The notes beneath the pieces were generated by a model. It did no database searches. It saw only the letters and a list, made by a program, of their open reading frames with translations, and was not told where the DNA came from. A stretch of 64,000 nt of DNA from Kurthia zopfii (lineage in GTDB: Bacteria > Bacillota > Bacilli > Bacillales_A > Planococcaceae): positions 1-64,000 of the forward strand of contig NZ_QFVS01000003.1 of NCBI RefSeq assembly GCF_003143955.1, given 5' to 3'. The position numbers and the translations under genes were made by a program. Each line of letters begins with the position of its first letter. Positions within the stretch are counted from its first letter, which is position 1. Shown here piece by piece: positions 53,889-62,951 of the stretch.

Positions 53889-53981
53889 TCAATTACCTCC
53901 GTTTAGTTGTAGGAAAGATTTTCTCTCCTAAATTATTATCATTCTAATCTTAACCCAAATAATAGTCATAAGCAACTCATT

Positions 53982-54103
53982 TGATACTCATTATCAATAG
54001 AGTATTTTTTCCTTATAAACAGGTTGTTTCTCTTAATACTCAAGGATTTCTCGCAATTCCATTCTCATTTTCAATAAACTTTTCTAATTGAGAATCGTTT
54101 TCA
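53982..54103. promoter_or_regulatory. Fur-like boxes between sufC and gltC
   Basis: TGATACTCATTATCA (53982-53996) differs from the Fur consensus TGATAATNATTATCA at one position. TGAGAATCGTTTTCA (54089-54103) differs at three. The sufC promoter itself is not clear. The rest of the 53889-54336 gap is AT-rich with no gene seen. Confidence 0.5.
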
Positions 54104-54336
54104 CAACTTGAATAGTGATAACCACGCTATTTTGACCATTACATGAACTTTTACCTTAACATCATAACAATTATTAAGGAAAATAAAAACCTAGTCAAAG
54201 TGGATTATTTCAGAAAATCTTCATAAGTAGAAATGAATATTCTCTATTCAATATTTTAAATTCACAAATCCATACAAACACTATATAATTTAATTATAAT
54301 TAATCGATATTTTAGATGAATAGGAGATGGATTCCA

Positions 54337-55239
54337 ATGGAACTTAGACAATTGCGTTATTTCGTAGCTGTAGCAGAACGAGAACATATTTCCGAAGCTG
54401 CCGAGTCATTGCACGTTGCTCAATCTGCTGTTAGTCGACAAATTGCCAATTTAGAAACTGAACTAGGAACAGAGTTATTCGAACGAATTGGCAGGAATGT
54501 CAAATTAACGCCGATTGGCAAAGTTTTTTTAGAACATTCTTTAATCGCATTAGAAGCAATTGATTTCGCAAAAAAACAAATTGATGAATATCTAGACCCC
54601 GAACAAGGTACGATTAAGATTGGTTTTCCAACAAGTTTGGCCAGCTTCTTATTACCGACCGTTATTTCCGCTTTCAAAAAAGAACATCCGAATGTTTCTT
54701 TCCACCTACGACAAGGTTCATACCGCTACTTAATTAATGCCGTAAAAACACGCGAACTAAATTTAGCTTTCTTAGGTCCTGTCCCTAAAAAAGATGAAAC
54801 GATCGACACTAAAATCCTTTTCACTGAAAAGATTTCGGCATTATTACCCGCCAATCATAAATTCGCACAGAAGGCGGAGATCCAACTTGCTGATTTAAGA
54901 GAAGAACCATTCGTTCTCTTCCCACAAGGTTACATATTAAATAAAGTAGTCGTCGATGCGTGTAAATCTGCCGGTTTCGCACCTAATGTGACTTCTGAAG
55001 GTGAAGACATGGATGCTTTGAAAGGTTTAGTGGCTGCTGGCATTGGCATTACGTTGTTACCTGAAAGCGCCTTTTACGATTCAACGCCTAGAAGAACTGT
55101 TCGAATCAACATTTCAGAGCCAAACTTCACGCGAAATGTCGGGGTTGTCTTCCCTGTCAGCCGTGATTTAGCGCCGTCTGAACAGATTTTCTTAGATTTT
55201 GTCACAGATTTCTTCTCTCGACTAACTCAATTTGGTTAA
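54337..55239 (+). CDS. gltC: LysR-type regulator of glutamate synthase
   Basis: 300 residues, the exact length of B. subtilis GltC. N-terminal wHTH (MELRQLRYFVAVAEREHISE) and periplasmic-binding-like effector domain (about 90-295) with GFPTSLASFLLPTVISAFKK and TSEGEDMDALKGLVAAGIGI. Activates gltAB when glutamate is limiting; 2-oxoglutarate and RocG modulate it in B. subtilis. ATG 54337 has TAGGAGATGG; the in-frame ATG at 54316 lies upstream of that site. gltAB is not adjacent; the divergent neighbour is sufC. Confidence 0.9.
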   Translation: MELRQLRYFVAVAEREHISEAAESLHVAQSAVSRQIANLETELGTELFERIGRNVKLTPIGKVFLEHSLIALEAIDFAKKQIDEYLDPEQGTIKIGFPTSLASFLLPTVISAFKKEHPNVSFHLRQGSYRYLINAVKTRELNLAFLGPVPKKDETIDTKILFTEKISALLPANHKFAQKAEIQLADLREEPFVLFPQGYILNKVVVDACKSAGFAPNVTSEGEDMDALKGLVAAGIGITLLPESAFYDSTPRRTVRINISEPNFTRNVGVVFPVSRDLAPSEQIFLDFVTDFFSRLTQFG

Positions 55240-55246
55240 CTCAACA

Positions 55247-55285
55247 GAAAAAGGACTTCAGCGATCATTCGCCGAAGTCCTTTTC
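55247..55285. terminator. Terminator between gltC and metQ
   Basis: AAAAGGACTTCAGCG pairs with CGCCGAAGTCCTTTT, one bulge-like mismatch, with A/T runs on both sides. Confidence 0.88.
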
Positions 55286-55292
55286 ATTTGAA

Positions 55293-56126
55293 TTATTCTT
55301 TTACAGGTACTACAGAACCTTCCCACTCTTCATTAATATAATCTTGAATTTCTTTAGAGTGTAGAGCTTTCATTAGTTCTTTAATTTCTTTTTTATCTTC
55401 GTCGCCTTTACGAACTGCGATTACGTTTACATATGGTGATTCGCTATCTTCAATTGAGATTGAATCTTTCGTAGGTGTTAAACCTGCATCAATTGCGTAG
55501 TTAGAGTTGATGATTACTGCATCGCCTTCTTCATTTTTGTACATTTGTACTAACATTTCAGGAGCAGTTTTCGCATCAATTTTTAAATCTTTCGGGTTTT
55601 TGTCGATATCTTTAATTTGAGCAGCATCTTTATTTACGCCCTCTTTAAGCGTGATTAAACCTTTTGTTTCAAGAAGCGTTAAAATACGACCTTGGTCAGC
55701 TACAGAGTTAGAAATTAGAATTGTAGCGCCTTTTGGAAGATCTTCTAATGTTTTATGTTTTTTAGAGTAAATTCCGATTGGCTCGATGTGAACGCCACCA
55801 GCGCTTACGAAATCATAGCCATTATCTTTAATTTGTTGCTCTAAATATGGTTTGTGTTGGAAGAAGTTTGCATCTAAATCTTTTGATTCTAAATCTTTGT
55901 TCGGTAAAACGTAATCTTGATACGTTTCGATATCTAATTTAATGCCTTCTTTTTCTAAAATCGGTTCAGCTTTTTCTAGAATTTTTGCATGTGGCACGTT
56001 AGAAGCACCAATTGTTAATGTTGTTTCTTTACCATCACCAGAATCTTTATCTGAACCACAAGCAGCAAGACTTAGCGCTAATGCTCCTGTTAAAATACCA
56101 GCAAGTAATTTTTTCGAGTTTTTCAT
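55293..56126 (-). CDS. metQ: Methionine-binding lipoprotein MetQ
   Basis: 277 residues with a lipoprotein signal peptide (lipobox SLAAC, Cys 23). NlpA/MetQ family: GASNVPHAKILEKAEPIL near the N-terminus, ANFFQHKPYL and AVIINSNYAIDAGL for ligand binding. Extracellular receptor for D/L-methionine feeding MetP. AAGGGGAAAT precedes the ATG. Third gene of the S-box operon metNPQ. Confidence 0.94.
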   Translation of the reverse strand: MKNSKKLLAGILTGALALSLAACGSDKDSGDGKETTLTIGASNVPHAKILEKAEPILEKEGIKLDIETYQDYVLPNKDLESKDLDANFFQHKPYLEQQIKDNGYDFVSAGGVHIEPIGIYSKKHKTLEDLPKGATILISNSVADQGRILTLLETKGLITLKEGVNKDAAQIKDIDKNPKDLKIDAKTAPEMLVQMYKNEEGDAVIINSNYAIDAGLTPTKDSISIEDSESPYVNVIAVRKGDEDKKEIKELMKALHSKEIQDYINEEWEGSVVPVKE

Positions 56127-56175
56127 GTGTCATTTCCCCTTTGTGTTTGTTATATTTTTCGCTTTCGCGTTATTG

Positions 56176-56850
56176 CTATCGTTTGTCGATCTTCGCTGTA
56201 ATGAAATCGCCAATCCATTGAATAATGAAGACGATGACTAATACAAATACTGTTGCTACAAAAGTGACATCATTTTGTGAACGTTGGAATCCATCCATAA
56301 ATGCTAAGTAACCTAAACCACCAGCTCCGATAATACCTGCCATAGCTGTGTAACCAATTAAAGCGACAGCTGTTACAGTAATACCAGAAATTAATGCTGG
56401 AAGTGATTCCGGAATTAACACTTTCCAAATAATCGTTGGTGTAGTTGCACCCATTGATCGTGCCGCTTCAATAACTCCTTTATCAATCTCTTTCAATGCA
56501 ATTAATACCATACGAGCGTAAAATGGCGCTGCACCAATGATTAATGCTGGTAATGCGGCATTTGCTCCACGAATAGAACCCATTAGGAATGCTGTGAATG
56601 GAATTAATAAGATAACTAATATAATGAAAGGAATCGAACGGAAAATATTTACGACTGCTCCAGTTAAGAAATTCACGACTTTATTCGCCCATAATTGATG
56701 TGGCGCAGTTAGAAATAGTAGAATCCCTAGTGCTAAACCAATAATGAATGTCGCAATTGTTGAAATAGCCGTCATATACAATGTGTCTAAGATTGCTTCC
56801 CACATATTCTCCCAATCAACATTTGGGAATAATTTTTCAATACTATTCAT
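56176..56850 (-). CDS. metP: Methionine ABC transporter permease MetP
   Basis: 224 residues and five membrane helices with the permease EAA-like loop GVIEAARSMGATTPTIIWKV, which contacts MetN. Overlaps metN by 8 bases. Confidence 0.94.
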   Translation of the reverse strand: MNSIEKLFPNVDWENMWEAILDTLYMTAISTIATFIIGLALGILLFLTAPHQLWANKVVNFLTGAVVNIFRSIPFIILVILLIPFTAFLMGSIRGANAALPALIIGAAPFYARMVLIALKEIDKGVIEAARSMGATTPTIIWKVLIPESLPALISGITVTAVALIGYTAMAGIIGAGGLGYLAFMDGFQRSQNDVTFVATVFVLVIVFIIQWIGDFITAKIDKR

Positions 56851-57868
56851 GTGTTAGCACCTCCGACTTAATACCTTCAGCAGCAAGGTAAATTACCGCT
56901 TTCTCCACTTCTTCATCCGAACCTGCGATTTGGACAATTAGCGTGCCGTATGGGCCACTCTTAGTTGGTGAGATGTTACCGTGCACGATATTTACTTCTA
57001 CTTCAAATTGACGAATTAGCTTCGTAATAATCGGTTGTTCTGTCGTTGAACCAACGAAGAATAACTTGATTAATTTACCTTTTGAATATTGTTCTTTCAT
57101 TTGTTGAATCGATTCTTTATGACCTGCAGTATCCGTCACTTGTTGTACGAATTTCTGTGTCACTAAAGCTTTTGGTGATTCAAACACTTGAAGAACATCC
57201 CCTTGCTCCACTACTTTACCCGCTTCCATAACCGCTACTCGATTACAGATTTTGCGGATGACATGCATCTCATGTGTAATTAAGATAATCGTAATATTAA
57301 GTTTTTCATTTACACTTCTTAGTAAATCTAAAATCGCATCCGTCGTTTCCGGGTCTAACGCGGAAGTTGCTTCATCACATAGAAGAACTTCTGGATCATT
57401 CGCTAACGCTCTCGCAATACCGACACGTTGTTTTTGACCACCTGATAATTGGGATGGGTATGCTTTTTCTCTTCCCGTTAATCCGACTAGCTCGATTAAT
57501 TCTGCTACTTTCTTTTTGCGCGCTTCTTTCTTAACACCTGCTACCTCTAAAGAGAAAGCAATATTATCTTCAACTGTACGAGACCATAGTAAGTTGAAAT
57601 GTTGGAATACCATACTAATTTTATGGCGAGCATTTCTTAGTTTCGCACCTTTAATTTTTGAAATATCTTCACCGTTCACAATTACTGAACCTGAAGTTGG
57701 TTTTTCTAGTCCGTTGAATAAACGGATCATCGTACTTTTACCTGCTCCACTGTATCCGATAATGCCAAAGATTTCTCCATCTTGGATTTTCAGATTTACC
57801 TGATCTACGGCTGTTAGTGGACCATTTGAAGTTTTGTATTGCTTCGTTACATCGTTTAATTGAATCAA
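56843..57868 (-). CDS. metN: Methionine ABC transporter ATPase MetN
   Basis: 341 residues. ATPase domain (about 1-240) with Walker A GYSGAGKST, signature LSGGQKQR and Walker B VLLCDEATSALD. The C-terminal NIL domain (about 260-341), which senses intracellular methionine in homologues, is present. The start is TTG with AAGGTGGG. A SAM riboswitch and terminator lie upstream. Confidence 0.95.
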   Translation of the reverse strand: MIQLNDVTKQYKTSNGPLTAVDQVNLKIQDGEIFGIIGYSGAGKSTMIRLFNGLEKPTSGSVIVNGEDISKIKGAKLRNARHKISMVFQHFNLLWSRTVEDNIAFSLEVAGVKKEARKKKVAELIELVGLTGREKAYPSQLSGGQKQRVGIARALANDPEVLLCDEATSALDPETTDAILDLLRSVNEKLNITIILITHEMHVIRKICNRVAVMEAGKVVEQGDVLQVFESPKALVTQKFVQQVTDTAGHKESIQQMKEQYSKGKLIKLFFVGSTTEQPIITKLIRQFEVEVNIVHGNISPTKSGPYGTLIVQIAGSDEEVEKAVIYLAAEGIKSEVLTHE

Positions 57869-57894
57869 AATTATCCCACCTTACCGTATTTTAA

Positions 57895-57933
57895 TAACAA
57901 AAAACCCTTCTACAAAGATAAGTAGAAGGGTTT
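57895..57933 (-). terminator. Riboswitch-controlled terminator before metN
   Basis: AAACCCTTCTAC/GTAGAAGGGTTT (57902-57913, 57922-57933) forms a 12-bp stem with a minus-strand U-run. Its loop contains sequence complementary to the 3' strand of riboswitch P1, giving a plausible antiterminator. Confidence 0.88.
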
Positions 57934-57960
57934 AATCATACACAAATATGCTAAACCGTT

Positions 57961-58068
57961 CTCTCATCTTTCAAGATATAAAATCTTGAGTGACTTGGCA
58001 CCATTTCACATACGTGACGGTTGCCGGGCTTCATAGGGCACTATCCCTCCACCTCTCTAAATAAGAGT
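57961..58068 (-). promoter_or_regulatory. SAM-I (S-box) riboswitch
   Basis: The minus strand reads the canonical core in order: AGAGAGGTGGAGGGA, CCCTATGAAGCCCGGCAACC, AAATGGTGCCAA and a closing GATGAGAG that pairs with CTCTTATTT at the 5' end. High SAM would favour the terminator at 57895-57933 and shut off metNPQ. Alternative pairing: AAAGATGAG (rc of 57963-57971) with the loop CTTATCTTT (rc of 57914-57922), eight Watson-Crick pairs plus a G-U. Confidence 0.96.
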
Positions 58069-58124
58069 AACGACATCAGTTCATTTAGTTATTGAAGCAA
58101 CTTTACCATTGAAGACTTAAACAG

Positions 58125-58433
58125 TCAATACTTTTTAGATAACTTTTCAAATATATTTGGTACAGATTGGAAAGCATACACTTTTTCAACAACTTCTCCA
58201 TCTTGTGAGATTAGTAAACACGGTACACTTTCAACTTCATACTCTACCGCTAACTGCTCCATATAATTGAGGTTCGCCTTCCCCATCGGAATATTTGTAA
58301 CTACTTGTTCCGTCACATCCATCAATCTCGAAGCGACTTGGCAAGTACCGCACATCGGCGTATATAAATAAAATGCAGTTTTGCCATTCGCCGATTTCTG
58401 TTCTTCCCATTGTTCTTTTGACCATTCTTGCAT
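58125..58433 (-). CDS. yusE: Thioredoxin-like protein (YusE)
   Basis: 102 residues. The thioredoxin active site is CGTC (PMCGTCQVAS), with cis-Pro in ESVPCLLISQ. A small cytosolic thiol-disulfide reductase. ATG 58433 has AAAGGATGA at good spacing; ATG 58442 overlaps the yusF stop. Co-transcribed with yusF. Confidence 0.85.
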   Translation of the reverse strand: MQEWSKEQWEEQKSANGKTAFYLYTPMCGTCQVASRLMDVTEQVVTNIPMGKANLNYMEQLAVEYEVESVPCLLISQDGEVVEKVYAFQSVPNIFEKLSKKY

Positions 58434-58438
58434 TGAAC

Positions 58439-58789
58439 TCATCCTTTACTTAATAAAAATCCACGTTTCACCGCGAAGCCAGCATCTTGTAAAACTCTCG
58501 CCAAATGTTTTCTCGGCGTTTGTTCTACACCGCCATATACTGACCGCGTATATAAATGATTTGATTCAGGATAGACACTATTGAAAAGTTTTCGATGTTT
58601 TTTCCCCATCTCATCTTCGTCGAAAAAAGCATAAAATTCGCAGCACTCAAATGGTTCAAGCATTTGCTCTATTCTATTTCGACTAAAAGTGCCATTTGTA
58701 CAAATGATTTCAACATACTCATCTAAAATTGGTTGAAGCTTTAACTTATCTTGCCTACCTTCAACAATAATCACTTGATCCGTTACCAT
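58439..58789 (-). CDS. yusF: Toprim-domain protein (YusF)
   Basis: 116 residues consisting of a small Toprim domain: VIIVEGRQDKLKLQPIL supplies the catalytic Glu and FYAFFDEDEMGKKH the DxD-type metal site. Related to the RNase M5/OLD-like Toprim proteins, function unknown. GGAGGGATG fixes the ATG at 58789. Confidence 0.83.
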   Translation of the reverse strand: MVTDQVIIVEGRQDKLKLQPILDEYVEIICTNGTFSRNRIEQMLEPFECCEFYAFFDEDEMGKKHRKLFNSVYPESNHLYTRSVYGGVEQTPRKHLARVLQDAGFAVKRGFLLSKG

Positions 58790-58880
58790 CTGACATCCCT
58801 CCAGCAATCATTTATCCCTATCTTATTTATAGCATAATTTGAACAATAGATTAAATGAATCGATTGTAAATTTTTCGCAA

Positions 58881-58916
58881 ATAAAAAAAGCCACTCTTGA
58901 AAGAATGACTTTTTCA
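58881..58916 (-). terminator. gcvH terminator
   Basis: AAAAGCCACTCTTGAAAGAATGACTTTTT folds as an imperfect stem (AAAGTCATTC with GAGTGGCTTT) with minus-strand U-run. Confidence 0.65.
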
Positions 58917-58924
58917 AAAAGAAA

Positions 58925-59305
58925 TTATTCTCCAATAACTTCTTCGTATTGTTCAGCAGTTAATAATGCTTCTAAGTGTGCTGCATCTGAAGGTTTAACA
59001 ACAACCATCCAAGCTTTTTCGTATGGTGATTCATTTACGAATTCTGGGCTATCTTCTAAATCTTCGTTTGATTCAACAACAGTACCTGAAAGTGGTGCAT
59101 ATAATTCAGAAACAGTTTTTACTGATTCAACACTACCGAATGGTTGATCAATTGTAATTTCGTCGCCTACAGCTGGTAGTTCAACGAATACGATATCTCC
59201 TAATTCAGATTGTGCGAATTCTGTAATACCAATACGAACATTACCGTCTTCTTGTAAAACCCACTCATGCTCTTTTGTGTAACGTAAATTAGTTGGAATA
59301 CTCAT
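58925..59305 (-). CDS. gcvH: Glycine cleavage system H protein
   Basis: 126 residues, lipoyl carrier that shuttles the methylamine group in glycine cleavage and, in B. subtilis, serves as lipoate relay to the 2-oxoacid dehydrogenases. Lipoylated lysine K63 in [18 protein letters not shown] before ATG 59305. Confidence 0.95.
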   Translation of the reverse strand: MSIPTNLRYTKEHEWVLQEDGNVRIGITEFAQSELGDIVFVELPAVGDEITIDQPFGSVESVKTVSELYAPLSGTVVESNEDLEDSPEFVNESPYEKAWMVVVKPSDAAHLEALLTAEQYEEVIGE

Positions 59306-59384
59306 TTTTATTAACCCCTCCATGAATTATGTATAGTAATTTTATCTATATTGTTACATATATTGTGCATAAAAACAAGTCTTT

Positions 59385-59747
59385 CTAGTCGTTTTTCCAA
59401 TTTTCTACAAAATCAGATTCTTTAAAGCCAAGTGTGATTTGTTTTCCGTTAAAAGAAATCGGACGCTTAATAAGCATACCATCTGACGCTAAAAGCTCAA
59501 ATTGTTCGGATTCTGGCATATTTGGTAATGAATCTTTCAATTCTAACTCTCGATACTTCATGCCAGAAGTATTAAATAATTTCTTTAAAGGAATGCCAGT
59601 CGCATCTACCATTTCTTTTAATTGAGCTGCGCTAGGTGTTTCTAAAACAATATCCTTCGCCTCAACATCGATTCCTTCATTTTTAAACCAAGCCAATGCT
59701 TTTCTACATGACGTGCATTTTGGATAGTGGTAAACCGTAATTGTCAT
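59385..59747 (-). CDS. yusI: ArsC/Spx-family protein (YusI)
   Basis: 120 residues, thioredoxin-like arsenate-reductase-family fold. CTSC at residues 11-14 (YPKCTSCRKALAWF), RPISFNGKQITLGFKESDF near the end. Spx, MgsR and YusI share this fold; it lacks the C-terminal Spx RNA-polymerase features I would look for. Possibly a redox protein. Single gene. Confidence 0.83.
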   Translation of the reverse strand: MTITVYHYPKCTSCRKALAWFKNEGIDVEAKDIVLETPSAAQLKEMVDATGIPLKKLFNTSGMKYRELELKDSLPNMPESEQFELLASDGMLIKRPISFNGKQITLGFKESDFVENWKND

Positions 59748-59831
59748 AACCGCGCTCCTCTGCTTATTGATACCTTCATTGTATGAAAAATTTCCACATT
59801 AAGCAATTCGTTTCCATTCAAAAAGACAAAA

Positions 59832-59872
59832 GAAATACCCAGCATATTTCCACTGAAAATACCCGGGTTTCT
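59832..59872 (-). terminator. Terminator of the PAS-MCP gene
   Basis: ACCCGGGTATTTTC and GAAATATGCTGGGT form an imperfect stem (minus strand) followed by a U-rich run. Confidence 0.55.
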
Positions 59873-59917
59873 ACCTATTATAATATATGCACTTACGCTG
59901 TACTTTTGAGAAAGACG

Positions 59918-60835
59918 TTAATCCATAAATTGATTGAATAACTTCGTTTGGTCATCAAGATGCTCTGAACATTTCTCAATTGCATTATAATCACCGACTA
60001 CTTCTTCGATGAATTGTTGGTTTGAATCGACTTTTTCAGAGATGGCATCACCAGCATTTTCAATCACTGTAATCTGTTCAGTAAGATCTTCAATCATCGT
60101 GCGGATATCAATAATCGAGTGATCCACATGCTGTGATAAACGTCGCACTTCAGTCGCTACTACATTGAATCCACGCCCGAATTCACCTGCTCTAGCTGCT
60201 TCAATACCTGCATTTAGCGCTAATAAATTCGTCTGTTTTGAAATATGACGGATTGTTTTAACAATATCTTGGATCGCATCTGTTTTTTCGATTAATGTGT
60301 GAATTGATTTTTGATTCTGACTTGAAATTTCAATTACTTCATGGAAATTAGTATCTAAATTTGCAGCATTCGTCTTACCCATTTTTGAAAGACCATTCAA
60401 TTCATGTGACATATTTTGTAGTTCATTGGCGATCGAAATCATATCATTATTGCGGTTTGTAATATCAAATGCGATTTTCATCACACCTGTTACAACGCCT
60501 CTACCATCACGAATCGGTAAATAGGTTGCTTCTAACCAAATACTACTACCATCCGCATGCTTACGTTCAATTTTATCTTGATAACTATTCCCCAATAATA
60601 ATTGACGCCAAAACTGTTCATACTCTAAGCTGTTTGCAAAAGCACTGAAGCATAATGCCGCGTGTTTTTTGCCGATCAATTGCGAAGGTGTATAACCTAC
60701 TGTTTTTGCGAATTGCTCACTTGCATATGTGACAGTACGATTCGTATCAAAACGAATGACTGCTAAATCTTTCTCTAAAGCTTGGATCAATAAATCATTA
60801 GAAGTTTTTTCACTTTTTTCTAATACGCCTAACAT
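59918..60835 (-). CDS. Soluble PAS-domain methyl-accepting chemotaxis protein
   Basis: 305 residues without membrane segments. N-terminal PAS domain (about 20-128, [20 protein letters not shown] and [20 protein letters not shown]) and a short MCP signalling coiled-coil (about 135-300) with the hairpin tip [20 protein letters not shown], the CheA/CheW contact. The short coiled coil suggests few methylation sites. Probably senses redox or energy state in the cytoplasm. Sits between yusI and fadE, which are close neighbours in B. subtilis, so it looks like an insertion. Confidence 0.88.
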   Translation of the reverse strand: MLGVLEKSEKTSNDLLIQALEKDLAVIRFDTNRTVTYASEQFAKTVGYTPSQLIGKKHAALCFSAFANSLEYEQFWRQLLLGNSYQDKIERKHADGSSIWLEATYLPIRDGRGVVTGVMKIAFDITNRNNDMISIANELQNMSHELNGLSKMGKTNAANLDTNFHEVIEISSQNQKSIHTLIEKTDAIQDIVKTIRHISKQTNLLALNAGIEAARAGEFGRGFNVVATEVRRLSQHVDHSIIDIRTMIEDLTEQITVIENAGDAISEKVDSNQQFIEEVVGDYNAIEKCSEHLDDQTKLFNQFMD

Positions 60836-60882
60836 TTCCTAACTTACCCCCAAAATCGATACTTTTTAACTGTTATATTTAT

Positions 60883-60910
60883 ATATTCGGTTCGATTTCG
60901 AGATTTTTTA
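60883..60910 (-). promoter_or_regulatory. Candidate SigD promoter of the PAS-MCP gene
   Basis: On the minus strand TAAA (about 60906-60910) is followed after about 15 bases by ACCGAATAT (60883-60891), near the SigD -10 GCCGATAT with one extra base. Suggestive only. The rest of the 60836-61141 gap holds the fadE terminator and no gene. Confidence 0.35.
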
Positions 60911-61051
60911 GAACTATATTCCTAAAATTATTTTCCACCATGTAATATCATAAGGTATTTATACCCTTTATTGAATAAAAATCAATGATAAAAGAGTTTT
61001 TTGAGTAGAGGGTTTCTATAAAATAGTGAATACTAACTTATTGAATCGCGT

Positions 61052-61095
61052 AAAAAAGGTAGAAAATCGCATTAAATCACGATTCTCTACCTTTC
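61052..61095 (-). terminator. fad operon terminator
   Basis: AAAGGTAGAAAATCG (61055-61069) pairs with CGATTCTCTACCTTT (61080-61094), U-run on the minus strand; directly downstream of fadE. Confidence 0.82.
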
Positions 61096-61141
61096 TTATT
61101 CTCTGTCATGAAATTATTAAACTTCTTACGTACTTATGCAA

Positions 61142-62926
61142 TTAAACTGTATATTTTTCTGCAGCAATTAATTGTACAGATGCTTCACGTTTTTTCGCAA
61201 TAAGATTATATGGATTATTGCGCGTTAATTTACGTAATGCAGATAACATCATACGTTGGTTATCGCCTTCAGCTGCAGCAAGTAATGTATCTTTCGCTTC
61301 TTTTTCAATTTCTGCAAATGCTTCTTGAACGAAGATTTCTGTATACAATACTTTTTGCGAAGCTTTATCTAAACCGCTACGCTCGATCGCTTTCTCAGTA
61401 CGTAATACAACTGATTCCATCGCGAATAATTGGTTAGCAATATTTGCGATGTTTACAAGCACTTCTTGTTCATCTTCAAGTTTCGTGCCATATGTCATCG
61501 CGGCTGTCCCTGCTGATAGTAAAGCAATTTTCTTCGCCATCTTCACAAGATATTTCTCTTGCGCTAGTGGCTCAGTCCCGATTTCCTCAGGCATCATCGA
61601 TAACAACTCACCTTGTAATGCTTGCGCTTGTTGTAATAGCGGTAATTCGCCTTTCATAGCTTTCTTCATAAATGTACCTGGCACGATTAATCGGTTAATT
61701 TCATTTGTTCCTTCGAAAATACGGTTAATACGAGAATCGCGGTAAATTCGCTCTACTTCATATTCTTGCATAAAGCCGTAACCACCGTGTAATTGAACCG
61801 CTTCATCTACAATGTAATCTAAAGTTTCTGAACCGACAACTTTGTTAATTGAACATTCGATTGCATATTCTGCAATTGATGCTGCAACTGCTTTTCCGTC
61901 TTTCGCTTCTTCTGGGCTTAATTGACTTGTACGATCTTCAAAGTAGCCAACTGTACGGTAAATTAATGATTCAGCTGCATATAGACGAGCTGCCATCGTT
62001 GATAATTTCTCCTTCGTTAAGTTGAATGAAGAAATCGGTGTGTCAAATTGTTTACGACCATTTGAATATGAAATCGCTAATTCTAATGCACGTTTAGAAG
62101 CTCCGACTGTACCTACCCCTAATTTATAACGACCGATATTTAAAATATTGAATGCGATGATATGGCCACGGCCTGCTTCACCTAGAAGGTTTTCTACCGG
62201 AACTTTCGCATCTTCTAAAATCAATGTACGCGTTGAAGATGATTTAATCCCCATTTTCTTCTCTTCTGCACCTGTTGATACGCCATCATAGTTGCGTTCT
62301 ACGATGAATGCTGAGAATTGATCACCATCAATTTTCGCATATACTACGAATACATCCGCAAATGCTGAGTTAGTAATCCACTGTTTTTCACCGTTTAAAA
62401 TATAGTGCGTACCTTCAGCATTTAATTTCGCTACTGTACGAGCGCCTAATGCATCCGACCCAGAGCCTGGTTCAGTTAATGCGTAGGCAGCTAATAGTTC
62501 ACCTGACGCTAGTTTTGGAAGGTATTTTGCCTTTTGATCATGATTACCGAATAGTACGATTGGAAGTGAACCAATCCCTACGTGAGCACCGTGAGTGATT
62601 GAGAAACCACCTGCTGGTGACATTTTTTCAGCGATTAAAGCTGAAGAAATTTTATCTAAACCAAGACCTTCATATTCTTCCGGAACATCTGCTGCTAATA
62701 AGCCTAGTTCCCCTGCTTTTTTCAATAATGTTACTGAGTGTTCAAATTCATGATTTTCTAAGTTTGGCACTAATGGAATTACTTCATTTTGAACATAATC
62801 ATCCGTTGTTTTTGCGATCATTAACTGCTCATCTGTGAAGTCCTCTGGTGTAAATACATTTTCGAATGCTACATCCTCTGTTAAAAAACTGCCGCCTTTT
62901 ACTAATTTCACTGTGTTTTCTGTCAT
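61142..62926 (-). CDS. fadE: Acyl-CoA dehydrogenase
   Basis: 594 residues, FAD-dependent first step of beta-oxidation (YusJ-like). Acyl-CoA dehydrogenase core (about 30-420) with YALTEPGSGSDA (FAD/substrate), LHGGYGFMQEYEVERIYRDS and RIFEGTNEINRLIV, plus a C-terminal helical extension (about 440-594) typical of the very-long-chain-like group. GAGGAGG before the ATG. Downstream of fadA by 25 bases; shares its transcript. Confidence 0.93.
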   Translation of the reverse strand: MTENTVKLVKGGSFLTEDVAFENVFTPEDFTDEQLMIAKTTDDYVQNEVIPLVPNLENHEFEHSVTLLKKAGELGLLAADVPEEYEGLGLDKISSALIAEKMSPAGGFSITHGAHVGIGSLPIVLFGNHDQKAKYLPKLASGELLAAYALTEPGSGSDALGARTVAKLNAEGTHYILNGEKQWITNSAFADVFVVYAKIDGDQFSAFIVERNYDGVSTGAEEKKMGIKSSSTRTLILEDAKVPVENLLGEAGRGHIIAFNILNIGRYKLGVGTVGASKRALELAISYSNGRKQFDTPISSFNLTKEKLSTMAARLYAAESLIYRTVGYFEDRTSQLSPEEAKDGKAVAASIAEYAIECSINKVVGSETLDYIVDEAVQLHGGYGFMQEYEVERIYRDSRINRIFEGTNEINRLIVPGTFMKKAMKGELPLLQQAQALQGELLSMMPEEIGTEPLAQEKYLVKMAKKIALLSAGTAAMTYGTKLEDEQEVLVNIANIANQLFAMESVVLRTEKAIERSGLDKASQKVLYTEIFVQEAFAEIEKEAKDTLLAAAEGDNQRMMLSALRKLTRNNPYNLIAKKREASVQLIAAEKYTV

Positions 62927-62951
62927 GATAATTCCTCCTCAATAATTTTTA

